Part shown: piece by piece, positions 43,695 to 53,086 of the stretch
Position numbering within the stretch: the stretch's first letter is position 1
Layout of the letters: every line of letters starts with the position of its first letter
Assembly (NCBI GenBank): GCA_947623805.1
Contig: CANQHZ010000007.1
Span: 1-63,210, forward strand
Direction: 5' to 3'
Length of the DNA: 63,210 nt
Source: an uncultured Lachnospiraceae bacterium
GTDB taxonomy: Bacteria; Bacillota; Clostridia; Lachnospirales; Lachnospiraceae
Made by a program: the position numbers and the translations under genes
The notes under the pieces: model-generated
Seen by the model: the letters and a program-made list of their open reading frames with translations, nothing else
Told to the model about the DNA's origin: nothing
The model's database searches: none

Positions 43695-46223
43695 TTATAA
43701 AACTGTCGCCTCTATTGTTATGCTTTCGGGTATTATGCCGTCGTCTGCTGTAAAAATCAGATTGTAAGTGCCTTTTTGCGTTTCTGTCGTATGCCATTCA
43801 AAGATACGTTTGTCTGCGTCAAATACGGCGTTTTCAGGAAGATTTTCGCAGTATACATTAAGCGAAACCTTAGCGCCTTTTACGCTTGGGTTGAGCATAG
43901 TCATTTCATTGTACACAATCCCGTCGTCCGCTTTGTCGGATATGTCAGTCGCAGGATTTCTGACAATGAGGGAAAGCTTAATTGTCTCGCCTGCCTGAAC
44001 TTTGACAGGTTCTATCGGCTGTATGAAAGGTCTGTGGACTGTGAGCGGCAGGGGATATTTGTCTGTGGGAGTTTTAAAGCTGTAGCCTGTTTCCACGCAT
44101 GGAACAGTCGGATAGCCGTATAAGCTGTCAGGCGGAGTGGCGGGAGCGGGGCAGTTTATTGTAATTTTTACTATATCGGGCTGTGTCGATGATGTCGATA
44201 GACCTTTGATATTCAGGTTTTCAACGCTTGTCGTAAAATATGGCTCATTGGGGACGTTTTCCATATTTGTGTGGCGGCGGAAATTGTCTGTGATTATGGC
44301 AATCGGGGAGATATTTTCCGCGCAGTATGCGTCCATATTTAAGATGTCAATTCCGTTTGCGTCATCAAACACGCACACATGTCTCTTGTCGGGAACTTTG
44401 CATGTAATGCTTATATTTTTGAGTGTCAGGTTATCGACGTGCTTTGCAAAAATGCCGTATGCGGGTAAGATGCCACAGTTGCTGGGTTCGGGGTACACGT
44501 CGGGAAGTTCGGGCACATTGTACGGATTATCGCGCCAGCAGTTGTTTTCGGCGTCCCAGTCCGCGCGCGGGAGAAGTCCCTCATTTTTGAGGAAAAAGGT
44601 ATTTACAAGCCATGGGATATTCTGTACTCTCGTTTTGGCGTGAAATTGCGAGTATTTCCATTCTGTGTTTAGCTGTCTTTGTTCTATGGCGTGCTCCATA
44701 TCAAGTCCGCCTCTGTACTCAACGTTGATATTTTCAAGGATAACATTCTGTATATGCGAGTCTGTGAGCCCCATAAGCAAAATGGGGTAGCGGGGGTCGG
44801 CGTTTGTAATCCGTATATTTCCGATATAAATATTTTTTACCGACGCCATTTCGTCGCTGCCTATCGCATTGGCATTGAGATTGCCAGATATAGGCGCGTC
44901 TGGAGACACTACACTGAAATAGGCATGTCCGTCAACAGTTACCTCTTTGGAGCGGTTGTAATGAGGCGCGTAGCGTTTGGCGGGGAAGGACTGGTAAGCG
45001 TCACTTCGCGGCAGCACCCAGTTTGGATTGTCAATCCGCACGTCATTCTTACAGGGAAAAGCATTACTTTCTGAATTGCCCGTGACGGGAAAACGTGCCC
45101 GCTCGCCTGCCCTTATAAATATCGGCGAGTTTGAAACATTGTCAAGCTCGCAGTCCGTAAAAATCACGTCTGTAAGCGGCGAACAGTCCACGGCCTCGAG
45201 CGCAAAACCGCGGGAACGGTCAAATTTAACGCGCCGTATTGTAACCTGATGATAGCCGCATGTAGATTCTGTGCCGAATTTCACGCGCCCTGTCGGACCG
45301 CATCTGTCTTGTGCCACAAGCTTGTCGCGTGTATATTTTTTGGCATAGACGCTGCCCGCGTCGTAGCCGCTTACGGTACAGTCCTCAATAAGCACATTTT
45401 TTACAGGCATAAATTTCCCCGCGCCGAAAGACGATTTTAGGCAGATGGCATCGTCTGTGAGCGAGTTGCAGACTGTGCTTTTAACTGTGACATTCTGGCA
45501 GCAGTCGATGTCGAGCGCGTCGCGGGTGGTGTCTATCAGCACTTTGTCGATGTACATATTTTCGCAGCCCTCGGCAATAACGGCGAAATGTCCTCCAATA
45601 GTCAGGGAAAAATCGGAAAGCACTATATTTTTGCAGCGCACAAGCGCAATTGCCTTGTTGCCAAACCACTCTCCCTTGTGACCGTTTTTATCGCGGAATA
45701 AAGGCTCGGCAGGGTCGCCGCCCTGCAATACATATTCGAGTATTCCGCTCTCTTTGTCAAAGCGTCCGCCTGTAATCAATCCTTTGCCATAAATCATTAT
45801 GTTTTCTAAGTCCGCGCCGTAAATCAGGCTGTTGGCAAAATATGAGTGGCCGTGGTCTTGCAGGCCGACATACAGGTTGATTTCAGGCTCGTCGTAATTG
45901 CCGCCCTCACCAAGCTGCTTTTCATATGAGCTGCGTATGTCAGTCTTTGCCGCGGCGATGACGGCGCCGTTTTCGAGAAACAGATTGACATTGCTTTTGA
46001 GCCTTATCGTATAAAAAGTGAATTTTCCCTTTGGTATGACGACAGTGCCGCCCATAAGCGCCGCCGCTTTTTTGATTGCCTCATTTATGGCGTATGTGTT
46101 GGAGGCAGGGCTTGCGTCAGGCGACGCGCCGAAGTCTGTGATATAAAAATGTGTCTTTTTTTCAAGCATTTCAGGGCGTATAGACGCGCCTGCAGCCTCT
46201 AAAATCTGCGATTTGGAAAACAT
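43695..46223 (-). CDS. GH28-family pectin hydrolase (polygalacturonase-like)
   Basis: An 842-residue protein without a signal peptide. The N-terminal 480 residues form a right-handed parallel beta-helix of GH28 type: DFGASPDASPASNTYAINEA at the start, GGTVVIPKGKF, then the acidic catalytic region RDALDIDCCQNV...LTDDAICLKSS (the paired Asp of GH28), GTESTCGYHQ and RGFALEAVDC. The C-terminal 350 residues include beta-rich modules and are longer than usual. It would cleave galacturonan or rhamnogalacturonan oligomers in the cytosol. GGGAG precedes the ATG. It is divergent from pilT and convergent with the GH106-like gene. Confidence 0.85.
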   Translation of the reverse strand: MFSKSQILEAAGASIRPEMLEKKTHFYITDFGASPDASPASNTYAINEAIKKAAALMGGTVVIPKGKFTFYTIRLKSNVNLFLENGAVIAAAKTDIRSSYEKQLGEGGNYDEPEINLYVGLQDHGHSYFANSLIYGADLENIMIYGKGLITGGRFDKESGILEYVLQGGDPAEPLFRDKNGHKGEWFGNKAIALVRCKNIVLSDFSLTIGGHFAVIAEGCENMYIDKVLIDTTRDALDIDCCQNVTVKSTVCNSLTDDAICLKSSFGAGKFMPVKNVLIEDCTVSGYDAGSVYAKKYTRDKLVAQDRCGPTGRVKFGTESTCGYHQVTIRRVKFDRSRGFALEAVDCSPLTDVIFTDCELDNVSNSPIFIRAGERARFPVTGNSESNAFPCKNDVRIDNPNWVLPRSDAYQSFPAKRYAPHYNRSKEVTVDGHAYFSVVSPDAPISGNLNANAIGSDEMASVKNIYIGNIRITNADPRYPILLMGLTDSHIQNVILENINVEYRGGLDMEHAIEQRQLNTEWKYSQFHAKTRVQNIPWLVNTFFLKNEGLLPRADWDAENNCWRDNPYNVPELPDVYPEPSNCGILPAYGIFAKHVDNLTLKNISITCKVPDKRHVCVFDDANGIDILNMDAYCAENISPIAIITDNFRRHTNMENVPNEPYFTTSVENLNIKGLSTSSTQPDIVKITINCPAPATPPDSLYGYPTVPCVETGYSFKTPTDKYPLPLTVHRPFIQPIEPVKVQAGETIKLSLIVRNPATDISDKADDGIVYNEMTMLNPSVKGAKVSLNVYCENLPENAVFDADKRIFEWHTTETQKGTYNLIFTADDGIIPESITIEATVL

Positions 46224-46312
46224 GGCTATTTCTCCCGATAAAAAATATTATGCTTGAATTATACAATAAAATCGCATAAATATAAACGATAAAAACTTAA
46301 AAATCTTAATTC

Positions 46313-46341
46313 TTGCTAAAAACCGGATAGAGTGTTAAAAT
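46313..46341 (+). promoter_or_regulatory. Likely promoter of pilT
   Basis: TTGCTA (46313-46318), 17-bp spacer, TAAAAT (46336-46341), about 75 bp before the start. Confidence 0.5.
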
Positions 46342-46414
46342 GAAATAGTATGTTTTGCAGGCGCAGAGCTTTTCATTACTATTTGAGCCGTGACAGGCGG
46401 CATGGAGGGTTGAG

Positions 46415-47473
46415 ATGATACAGACAATAGAGGAGATTTTAACGGAGGCAAAGAGAAATAAAGCATCTGACGTACATATCACTGTCGGTATACCACCGAA
46501 GATGAGAGTAAACGGAAGACTTATCACAATGGAGGGCGAAAGGCTCCTGCCCGAAGACACGTCAAAAATGGCATACGGCATAATGAACGAGCACCAGCAA
46601 AGCCGCTTTGAGGAAAACGGTGAGGTCGACATGTCATTTGCGATAGCGGGCGAGGGCAGGTACAGGGTGAATATCTTCAAGCAGAGAGGCTCTGTAGCGA
46701 TGTCATTTCGTCTGGTTGACACTGTGGTGCCGTCTCCAGAAGTGCTTGGAGTGCCCGAGTCGGTCATAAATCTGTATCAGAAAAAGAGAGGGCTTATCCT
46801 GGTTACAGGTCCCACGGGAAGCGGCAAATCCACGACGCTTGCCGCTATAATAGATAAGATAAACAACAACCGCGATGCGCACGTAATCACGCTCGAAGAC
46901 CCGATAGAGTATCTTCACCAGCATAAACTTTCAATGGTAAACCAAAGGGAAATAGGTCTTGACTCGATGAGCTATGCAAATGCGTTGAGGGCGGCATTGC
47001 GCGAAGACCCTGACGTAATTCTTGTGGGCGAGATGCGTGACTTTGAGACGATAAGTGTGGCAATTACGGCGGCTGAGACAGGTCATCTTGTGCTCTCCAC
47101 GCTCCATACCATAGGCGCGGCAAGTACGGTAGACCGTGTGATAGACGTATTCCCTCCGCATCAGCAGCAGCAGATAAGGGTGCAGCTTGCAAACGTGCTT
47201 GAAGCCGTAATATCGCAGCAGCTTGTCCCAGTAATAGGCGGGAAGGGGCGTGTGGCGGCATTTGAAGTCATGCATACTACATCGGCGGTCAGAAATCTTA
47301 TACGAGAGGGCAAGACGCACCAGCTTATGAGTGTAATGCAGACAAACCGCAAGCTGGGTATGATAACGATGGACGACGCGCTTGTACAGCTTTTCCGTGA
47401 CTACAAAATCGACAGAGAGATGGCCCTGCAGTTTGCGCAGGATGTGGAGAGCATAAAGACAAAGCTTTACTAG
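46415..47473 (+). CDS. pilT: Type IV pilus retraction ATPase PilT
   Basis: A 352-residue hexameric ATPase that powers pilus retraction. The N-terminal PAS-like domain (about 1-100; ASDVHITVGIPPKMRVNG) precedes the secretion-ATPase core. Walker A is GPTGSGKSTT (about 130), the Asp box HVITLEDPIEYLH, Walker B ALREDPDVILVGEMRD, the His box TGHLVLSTLHTIGA, and the PilT-specific AIRNLIREGK-like C-terminal motif (AVRNLIREGKTHQL). It is complete. No other pilus gene lies in the window, so the pilus it serves is encoded elsewhere. GGAGGGTTGAG precedes the ATG. Confidence 0.95.
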   Translation: MIQTIEEILTEAKRNKASDVHITVGIPPKMRVNGRLITMEGERLLPEDTSKMAYGIMNEHQQSRFEENGEVDMSFAIAGEGRYRVNIFKQRGSVAMSFRLVDTVVPSPEVLGVPESVINLYQKKRGLILVTGPTGSGKSTTLAAIIDKINNNRDAHVITLEDPIEYLHQHKLSMVNQREIGLDSMSYANALRAALREDPDVILVGEMRDFETISVAITAAETGHLVLSTLHTIGAASTVDRVIDVFPPHQQQQIRVQLANVLEAVISQQLVPVIGGKGRVAAFEVMHTTSAVRNLIREGKTHQLMSVMQTNRKLGMITMDDALVQLFRDYKIDREMALQFAQDVESIKTKLY

Positions 47474-47579
47474 TATGTAAATATAATATTATTTTAATAT
47501 GTTGGCAGACTAAAGGTATGAGGCGGCGTTTTCATTATCGCTTGCGCCGTCAGCCAAGGACGGAGGAATGGAGATTTTT

Positions 47580-48134
47580 ATGAGAGAGTATCCTAAGCCA
47601 CAAGAAATATATCGTCATTTTAAGGGCAATTACTATCAGATAGTCACTCTGGCAAGAAATTCCGAGACAAAGGAGCGCATGGTGGTATACCAGCAGCTGC
47701 ACGAGCCTTACGAGGTGTATGTGCGTCCACTCGATATGTTTATGAGCAGAGTTGACACAAATAAATACCCACATGAAAAACAGAAATACCGCTTTGAACT
47801 TCAGAATGTAAAGAGCGAAAAGGCAGCGGATGAAAAGGACGTGAAAGAAACGGCGGTATCTGACATATCCGGTACGAAAGCGCAGCAGGACGATGTTCAG
47901 GAGGATATTTCTCAGCTCAATCCGCGGCTTATAGAGTTTCTTGACGCGGACACATACGAGCGCAAGCTTGAAATTTTGAGCACTATGCATCCGATAGTGA
48001 CAGACGATATGATAGACACCATGGCGGCGAGCCTTGACACTGAGGTTAAGGCGGGCGACATAGAGCAGAGGTACGCTGAGATAAGGAACTGCCTGATTAT
48101 GATGGAGCGCTTTGAGTGCAACAGGCTTAGATAA
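47580..48134 (+). CDS. DUF1653-containing protein
   Basis: A 184-residue protein from the ATG at 47580, where GGAG is 6 bp upstream; the ATG at 47568 sits on top of its ribosome site. Residues 5-68 are a DUF1653 domain (IYRHFKGNYYQIVTLARNSE, MVVYQQLHEPYEVYVRPLDM), a small beta fold of unknown role common in Firmicutes. An acidic linker and a C-terminal helical region follow (LIEFLDADTYERKLEILSTM). The GT2 gene starts 23 bp downstream and may be cotranscribed. Confidence 0.8.
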   Translation: MREYPKPQEIYRHFKGNYYQIVTLARNSETKERMVVYQQLHEPYEVYVRPLDMFMSRVDTNKYPHEKQKYRFELQNVKSEKAADEKDVKETAVSDISGTKAQQDDVQEDISQLNPRLIEFLDADTYERKLEILSTMHPIVTDDMIDTMAASLDTEVKAGDIEQRYAEIRNCLIMMERFECNRLR

Positions 48135-48157
48135 TAAATAATGGGGGATTTTTTTGT

Positions 48158-49183
48158 ATGAAATTATTGACTGTGACTATTCCATGCTACAATTCCGCGG
48201 AATATATGAGAAGATGTATAGATTCCCTGCTTGTGGGCGGTGAGGACGTGGAGCTTATCATTGTCAATGACGGTTCGACGGATAACACGCTTGATATTGC
48301 CGAGGAATACGCGCAGCGCTTTCCGGGCATTGTACGTGTCATAGATAAGGAAAACGGCGGTCATGGCTCTGCCGTAAACGCGGGGATTGAAAATGCGAAC
48401 GGGCTTTATTTCAAGGTGGTTGACAGCGACGACTGGGTGAGCCAGAGCGCTTACGAGAAAATTTTGAACTGTCTGCGCAATCTGCTTGATGACGGCAAAT
48501 CCGTGGATATGTTCATAAGCAATTTTGTCTATGAAAAAGAGGGTGAAAAACGCAAAAAGGTTATGAAGTATCACCATGCCTTGCCGCAGGATAAGATTTT
48601 TACATGGAAAGATGTGCGGCATTTCATGGTGGGGCAGTATATACTTATGCATTCTGTGATTTACCGTACAAAGCTTTTGCGTGAGTGCGGGCTTAAGCTG
48701 CCTGAGCATACTTTTTATGTTGACAATATTTTTGTGTTCAATCCTCTGCCTTATGTGAAGACGATGTATTATCTTGACGTTAATTTTTACCGTTATTATA
48801 TCGGGCGGGCTGACCAGTCTGTGAATGAGGAGGTCATGATAAGCAGGATAGACCAGCAGATTAAGGTGAATGAGCTTATGGTGGACTATTATGTCTCGGA
48901 GTTTTCGAGGATATGCGCTAATGGCAAGGTGAGAAGGTATATGGTTAATTACCTTGATATAATTACGACGGTTTCGTCTGTGTTGCTTATTCGGTCGGGG
49001 AGAGAGGAAAATCTTGAGAAGAAGAAAGAGCTTTGGGGGTATATACGTGGTAAGGATAAGTGGCTTTGGGCGCGGCTTAGGTCTGGGATACTTGGGAATG
49101 CGATGAATTTGCCCGGGAAGCTGGGGAGGAAGATTACTGTGGATGGGTATAAGATTTGTCAGAGGATTTTTCATTTTAATTGA
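48158..49183 (+). CDS. Family 2 glycosyltransferase
   Basis: A 341-residue GT-A-fold glycosyltransferase without membrane helices. The start is LLTVTIPCYNSAEYMRRCID; the nucleotide-binding motif is LIIVNDGSTDNTLDIAEEYA; the acceptor region has KENGGHGSAVNAGIENANG; and the metal-binding DXD-type motif is KVVDSDDWVSQSAYE (about 90). It probably adds a sugar to a cell-surface glycan. The substrate is unknown and no polysaccharide cluster surrounds it. GGGGGA precedes the ATG. Confidence 0.9.
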   Translation: MKLLTVTIPCYNSAEYMRRCIDSLLVGGEDVELIIVNDGSTDNTLDIAEEYAQRFPGIVRVIDKENGGHGSAVNAGIENANGLYFKVVDSDDWVSQSAYEKILNCLRNLLDDGKSVDMFISNFVYEKEGEKRKKVMKYHHALPQDKIFTWKDVRHFMVGQYILMHSVIYRTKLLRECGLKLPEHTFYVDNIFVFNPLPYVKTMYYLDVNFYRYYIGRADQSVNEEVMISRIDQQIKVNELMVDYYVSEFSRICANGKVRRYMVNYLDIITTVSSVLLIRSGREENLEKKKELWGYIRGKDKWLWARLRSGILGNAMNLPGKLGRKITVDGYKICQRIFHFN

Positions 49184-49191
49184 GATTGGGG

Positions 49192-49220
49192 TTGTAAATG
49201 GAGGGGAAAACAAGTATACT
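49192..49220 (+). promoter_or_regulatory. Promoter of glyA
   Basis: TTGTAA (49192-49197), 17-bp spacer, TATACT (49215-49220). The leader of about 270 nt includes the 167-bp palindrome. Confidence 0.6.
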
Positions 49221-49257
49221 ATAAGACAAATTGTGTGTGTGGTGGTGGCGGCAGTCC

Positions 49258-49424
49258 GCCCGAGCAGGGGCATACATCCCCTTCAGACTCGCTTGCGCTC
49301 TGTGGGAAGCGTAGCGGACACTAAGCTCGGCGGCGCTGTAAAAGGAGCTACGCTTTTACAGCTTGTTTCGCTAAGTGCCGACGCTTCCCAAGGGTCTTCA
49401 GGGGATGTATGCCCCTGCTCGGGC
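49258..49424. repeat. 167-bp GC-rich nested palindrome in the glyA leader
   Basis: The outer arms pair GCCCGAGCAGGGGCATACAT (from 49258) with its exact complement ending at 49424, continuing CCCCTTCAGAC/TCTTCAGGGG. The middle arms pair GGGAAGCGT with ACGCTTCCC. The apex is GCTGTAAAAG/CTTTTACAGC. It is single copy here and unlike families 1 and 2. It could be another mobile palindrome or a leader structure of glyA. Confidence 0.85.
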
Positions 49425-49496
49425 TATGTTGTTGGTGCTGCGTAATAGATATAAAAGTAAGGGAAACTAATTATTAAAATTTTATGGAGGTAGGAT

Positions 49497-50735
49497 ATGT
49501 ATTCATTGGATGATGTGAGAAATGTAGACCCGCAGATAGCTGATGCGATTGTGGGGGAGCAGGAGAGGCAGAACAGTCATATTGAGCTGATTGCGTCTGA
49601 AAACTGGGTGAGCAAGGCTGTGATGGCTGCTATGGGTAGTCCGCTTACGAACAAATATGCTGAGGGGTATCCGGGTAAGAGGTATTATGGCGGCTGTGAG
49701 TGTGTGGATGTGGTGGAAAATCTGGCGATTGAGCGCGCGAAAGAGCTTTTTGGATGTGATTATGCCAATGTGCAGCCTCATTCCGGAGCGCAGGCGAATA
49801 TGGCTGTGCAATTTGCGGTATTGCAGCCGGGCGATACTATTATGGGCATGAATCTTGACCATGGCGGGCATCTTACGCATGGTTCGCCTGTAAATATGTC
49901 GGGAAAGTATTTTAAGGTTGTGCCTTATGGTGTGAATGATGACGGTTTTCTTGATTATGACAAGATGAGGGAGCTTGCGCTTGAGTGCAGGCCTAAGATG
50001 ATTATCGCGGGCGCGAGTGCGTATGCGAGAACTATTGATTTTAAGCGGTTTAGAGAGGTCTGCGATGAGGTGGGCGCTGTGTTGATGGTGGATATGGCGC
50101 ATATTGCGGGTCTTGTGGCGGCGGGACTTCATCCTAGTCCTATACCTTATGCGGATGTGGTGACTACTACTACGCACAAGACGCTCAGGGGTCCTAGAGG
50201 CGGGCTTATTCTTGCGAATAAAGAGGCGGCGGAGAAGTACAACTTTAACAAGGCTATTTTCCCTGGTATTCAGGGTGGTCCGCTTATGCATGTGATAGCG
50301 GCAAAGGCGGTATGTTTCAAGGAGGCGCTCGGTGATGACTTTAAGGTTTATCAGCAGCAGATTATAAAGAATGCGCAGGCGCTTTGCAAGGGGCTGATGA
50401 GCAGGGATATTAAGATTGTTTCCGGCGGTACGGATAACCACCTGATGCTTGTTGACCTTACTACATATGACCTTACGGGCAAGGCGGTAGAGAAGCTTTT
50501 GGACGAGGCGCATATTACTTGCAATAAGAACACTATCCCCAACGACCCTAAGTCGCCGTTTGTCACGAGCGGCATCAGGCTTGGTACGCCTGCAGCGACG
50601 AGCCGTGGCATGAAAGAGGACGACATGGACAAGATTGCGGAGGCAATCGCTCTGGTGATAAAGGGACAGGAGAGCGCTATACCGCAGGCGCGAGAGATTG
50701 TACAGACGCTTACGGACAAGTATCCTTTAATATAG
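49497..50735 (+). CDS. glyA: Serine hydroxymethyltransferase
   Basis: A 412-residue PLP enzyme that converts serine and tetrahydrofolate to glycine and 5,10-methylene-THF, the one-carbon donor for ThyA. Family motifs are [71 protein letters not shown], and the Schiff-base Lys in [16 protein letters not shown] (about 231). [11 protein letters not shown] and SGIRLGTPA follow. Length and motifs are normal. TGGAGGTAGGAT precedes the ATG. Confidence 0.97.
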   Translation: MYSLDDVRNVDPQIADAIVGEQERQNSHIELIASENWVSKAVMAAMGSPLTNKYAEGYPGKRYYGGCECVDVVENLAIERAKELFGCDYANVQPHSGAQANMAVQFAVLQPGDTIMGMNLDHGGHLTHGSPVNMSGKYFKVVPYGVNDDGFLDYDKMRELALECRPKMIIAGASAYARTIDFKRFREVCDEVGAVLMVDMAHIAGLVAAGLHPSPIPYADVVTTTTHKTLRGPRGGLILANKEAAEKYNFNKAIFPGIQGGPLMHVIAAKAVCFKEALGDDFKVYQQQIIKNAQALCKGLMSRDIKIVSGGTDNHLMLVDLTTYDLTGKAVEKLLDEAHITCNKNTIPNDPKSPFVTSGIRLGTPAATSRGMKEDDMDKIAEAIALVIKGQESAIPQAREIVQTLTDKYPLI

Positions 50736-50785
50736 GATTGTTAAACACTAAACAATAATTGGCAAAACAGACGACGGGAAGATTT

Positions 50786-52087
50786 ATGAGAGACGAATTG
50801 GAAAACAAGCTAAAAAGGCGGCGCAGGCGTATAAGAAACCAGATACTGGCTTATGCCGTTACCGTGGTGATTATAGCGCTTGTGATAATGGGCGGATATT
50901 TGGGCATAAAGGCCGCTGTTAAAAACTTTAGAAATTATAATGAAAAAGTGTCGGAGGCAATCGAGGAGGCTGAGGCGAACGCAAGCGCGGCGGCAGAGCA
51001 GGAAAGCGCCGAAGTATCCGCGGCTGTGACACAAGAAAGTACAGAGCCGCAGACTGAAAATACTGATACTGAGAGCGATGCAGACCCTATTGACGAGCTG
51101 GTGGAGGCGCTTATAAACGAGATGTCCATAGAGCAGATGGTTGCGGGAATGTTTATGGTTTCCCCTGAATCGCTTACGGGGGTAAGCAAGGTCATTCAGG
51201 CGGGCGAGAGCACCAAAAACGCGATAACCCAAAATCCTGTGGGGGGGCTTGTCTACAGTGCTGCGAGTTATCAGTCGGATGAGCAGTTTTCGGAAATGCT
51301 TGCGAATACGATGAGCTTTTCGGAGTTTCCGCTGTTTTTGGCTGTGTCTAGGGAGTGCGGAGCACAAGATTTATATGGCGTTGATGGGGGGAAAAATGCC
51401 TCAGAGCTTACGGATAGCGACAGCGTGTATGAGGAGTATTCCGCAATAGCGCAGAAACTTTCATCTTATGGCGTAAATATGAATCTGGCGCCTGTGGCGG
51501 AAGTGGTGTCTGAGGACGGCGATGCCTCGCTCCAGGGGCGGACATTTGGTTCGGACGCTTCGACTGCCGCGCCTCTTGTAAATGCTGCGGTTCAGTCTAT
51601 GCAGGAAAACGGAGTGAGCGCCGTGCTGCAGAAGTTCCCCGGTATATCGGACAAGGCGGGGGCGAAGTCATTAGAGGAGCTTAATAACAGTGAGTTCCTT
51701 GTGTACAGTATGGCAATACAAAACGGTGTTGACTGCATAATGGTGTCACATGTCAGCGCGGAGGGAGCGACGGGCGAGGACAAGCCAAGCTCGCTTTCGG
51801 AGGCTATGATTACCGATATACTTAGAGGGAGCCTCGGCTATGACGGCATAGTGATGACGGACAGGCTGAATGATGAGGCAGTCACGTCAAAATATACCCC
51901 AGCAGAGGCGGCAGTGCAGGCAGTGCAGGCGGGAGCGGATATTCTTCTTGAGCCGCAGGACTATACGGAGGCTTACGAGGGCGTTTTGCAGGCTGTACAG
52001 GACGGCACTATATCGACTGAACGTATACATGAATCAATTTATAGGATATATCGCGTGAAATATAAAAATGTGCTGGAAGAAAGCTGA
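50786..52087 (+). CDS. GH3 (NagZ-like) domain protein, membrane-anchored, active site altered
   Basis: A 433-residue protein from the ATG at 50786; a TTG 27 bp earlier has no ribosome site. The basic N-terminus (RRRRRIRNQ) and one transmembrane helix (about 20-40, AVTVVIIALVIMGGYLGI) give a type II anchor. An Ala/Glu-rich linker follows, then a GH3 N-terminal barrel outside (about 105-430). The nucleophile region IVMTDRLNDEAV keeps the Asp. The NagZ acid/base loop KHFPGHGDT...DSH reads LQKFPGISDKAGAKSLEEL here, without either His. It may be a non-hydrolytic peptidoglycan binder or have a changed mechanism (inference). Confidence 0.75.
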   Translation: MRDELENKLKRRRRRIRNQILAYAVTVVIIALVIMGGYLGIKAAVKNFRNYNEKVSEAIEEAEANASAAAEQESAEVSAAVTQESTEPQTENTDTESDADPIDELVEALINEMSIEQMVAGMFMVSPESLTGVSKVIQAGESTKNAITQNPVGGLVYSAASYQSDEQFSEMLANTMSFSEFPLFLAVSRECGAQDLYGVDGGKNASELTDSDSVYEEYSAIAQKLSSYGVNMNLAPVAEVVSEDGDASLQGRTFGSDASTAAPLVNAAVQSMQENGVSAVLQKFPGISDKAGAKSLEELNNSEFLVYSMAIQNGVDCIMVSHVSAEGATGEDKPSSLSEAMITDILRGSLGYDGIVMTDRLNDEAVTSKYTPAEAAVQAVQAGADILLEPQDYTEAYEGVLQAVQDGTISTERIHESIYRIYRVKYKNVLEES

Positions 52088-52093
52088 ATATCT

Positions 52094-52117
52094 GCCTGTC
52101 ACTTGCAAATGACAGGC
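52094..52117 (+). other. Hairpin after the GH3-like gene
   Basis: GCCTGTC and GACAGGC pair around ten bases, just after the stop codon. It has no T tract and may stabilise the 3' end ahead of the terminator at 52135. Confidence 0.45.
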
Positions 52118-52134
52118 GGTAACAATGAGGGAAA

Positions 52135-52171
52135 CAAGGGTGTTTTCTAATGGGGACACCCTTGCTTTTTT
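52135..52171 (+). terminator. Rho-independent terminator after the GH3-like gene
   Basis: A 9-bp stem CAAGGGTGT (52135-52143)/ACACCCTTG (52156-52164), a 12-nt loop, then C and six T's. Confidence 0.9.
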
Positions 52172-52217
52172 ATAAAATTATATTTATCAATTATGATAGA
52201 AAATGGAGGGATTTAAT

Positions 52218-52925
52218 ATGGTTCAAGGTTCTGTGGTTGCAAACAGTCCGCTGCTGTACATATTAATAGCTATCGGACTTATCTTCGTCGTTTGTATCGC
52301 GGTAGTCAGCGCCCTGCGCGCGTCAAAACGCTGTCAGGAGCTTGGCATCAGCAAAGAAACAATCAAAAATGTAGTGAAAGCAAGCATCACTACGGCCATC
52401 GTGCCAAGTATCGCCGTGCTTTTGGGATTCGTCACTTTGAGCGTGTCCTTGGGGGCGGCGTGGCCTTGGTGGAGGCTGTCGGTAATAGGCTCGCTTTCCT
52501 ATGAAGTCATGGCGTCGCAGTATACGGCTGACGGTATGGGGATTGCGCTTTCAGAGGTTTTGACGTCAAATGCGGATATATTCGGGGCGATTATCATGGT
52601 TATGACGATTGGAGTTATGATTGAGCCCCTTGCTGTAGTGTTTGTCGCACGCAAATACTCCACGGGCTTGATGAAAGCAAGCGGCTCAAGCGACTGGGGA
52701 CAGATTTTGTCGGGCGTATTTTTCCTTGGAATGTTCGCCGTCTATCTTCCCATTCTGCTGTTCACGGACATTCCGACCACGATGACGCTCATAACCAGCC
52801 TCGTCGTCACTGTACTCTGCGGAATAGCATCCAAGAAAGTACCATGGCTTGGCAACTTCACTATGGCCGCAGCGCTGATAGTCTCCATGTGCTCAAGCGT
52901 TTTGTGGGTTTCTTTGGTATCATAA
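52218..52925 (+). CDS. DUF5058-family membrane protein
   Basis: A 235-residue polytopic protein that I recognise as DUF5058, function unknown. The start is the ATG at 52218 with GGAGG 9 bp upstream; the ATG at 52203 overlaps that site. About six transmembrane helices are visible (LYILIAIGLIFVVCIAVVS; ITTAIVPSIAVLLGFVTL; AIIMVMTIGVMIEPLAVVF; and three more). The conserved AAWPWWRLSVIGS loop stands out. It is followed by a second six-helix gene, and the two probably form a heteromeric transporter or channel (inference), although a repeat copy lies between them. Confidence 0.75.
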   Translation: MVQGSVVANSPLLYILIAIGLIFVVCIAVVSALRASKRCQELGISKETIKNVVKASITTAIVPSIAVLLGFVTLSVSLGAAWPWWRLSVIGSLSYEVMASQYTADGMGIALSEVLTSNADIFGAIIMVMTIGVMIEPLAVVFVARKYSTGLMKASGSSDWGQILSGVFFLGMFAVYLPILLFTDIPTTMTLITSLVVTVLCGIASKKVPWLGNFTMAAALIVSMCSSVLWVSLVS

Positions 52926-52935
52926 GTCGTATTAG

Positions 52936-53064
52936 GCATTTGCGAAACTTTATTCGACAACATAGAATTTAGGCAAAATATATAAAATAAGCGGCGTCTC
53001 GCGGAGCGCCTAGCCGCGTTTTTATATATTTTGACTAAATTCGGACGGTTTAGAACACGCATAG
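52936..53064 (-). repeat. Palindromic repeat family 1, copy H (inverted, short loop)
   Basis: Between the DUF5058 gene and its partner, starting 11 bp after the stop. The inverted arms are GAATTTAGGCAAAATATATA and ATATATTTTGACTAAATTC. The loop is shortened to GTCTCGCGGAGCGCC. Terminal ends are GGCATTTGCGAAACT and AGAACACGCATAGC. Confidence 0.88.
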
Positions 53065-53086
53065 CAATGTAAGGAGGAAAATAAAA

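Noticed and set aside
49143-49445. 100-codon open frame over the glyA leader.
   Set aside because: It lies within the GC-rich palindrome and the end of the GT2 gene, and lacks a ribosome site; it is an artefact of the palindrome.
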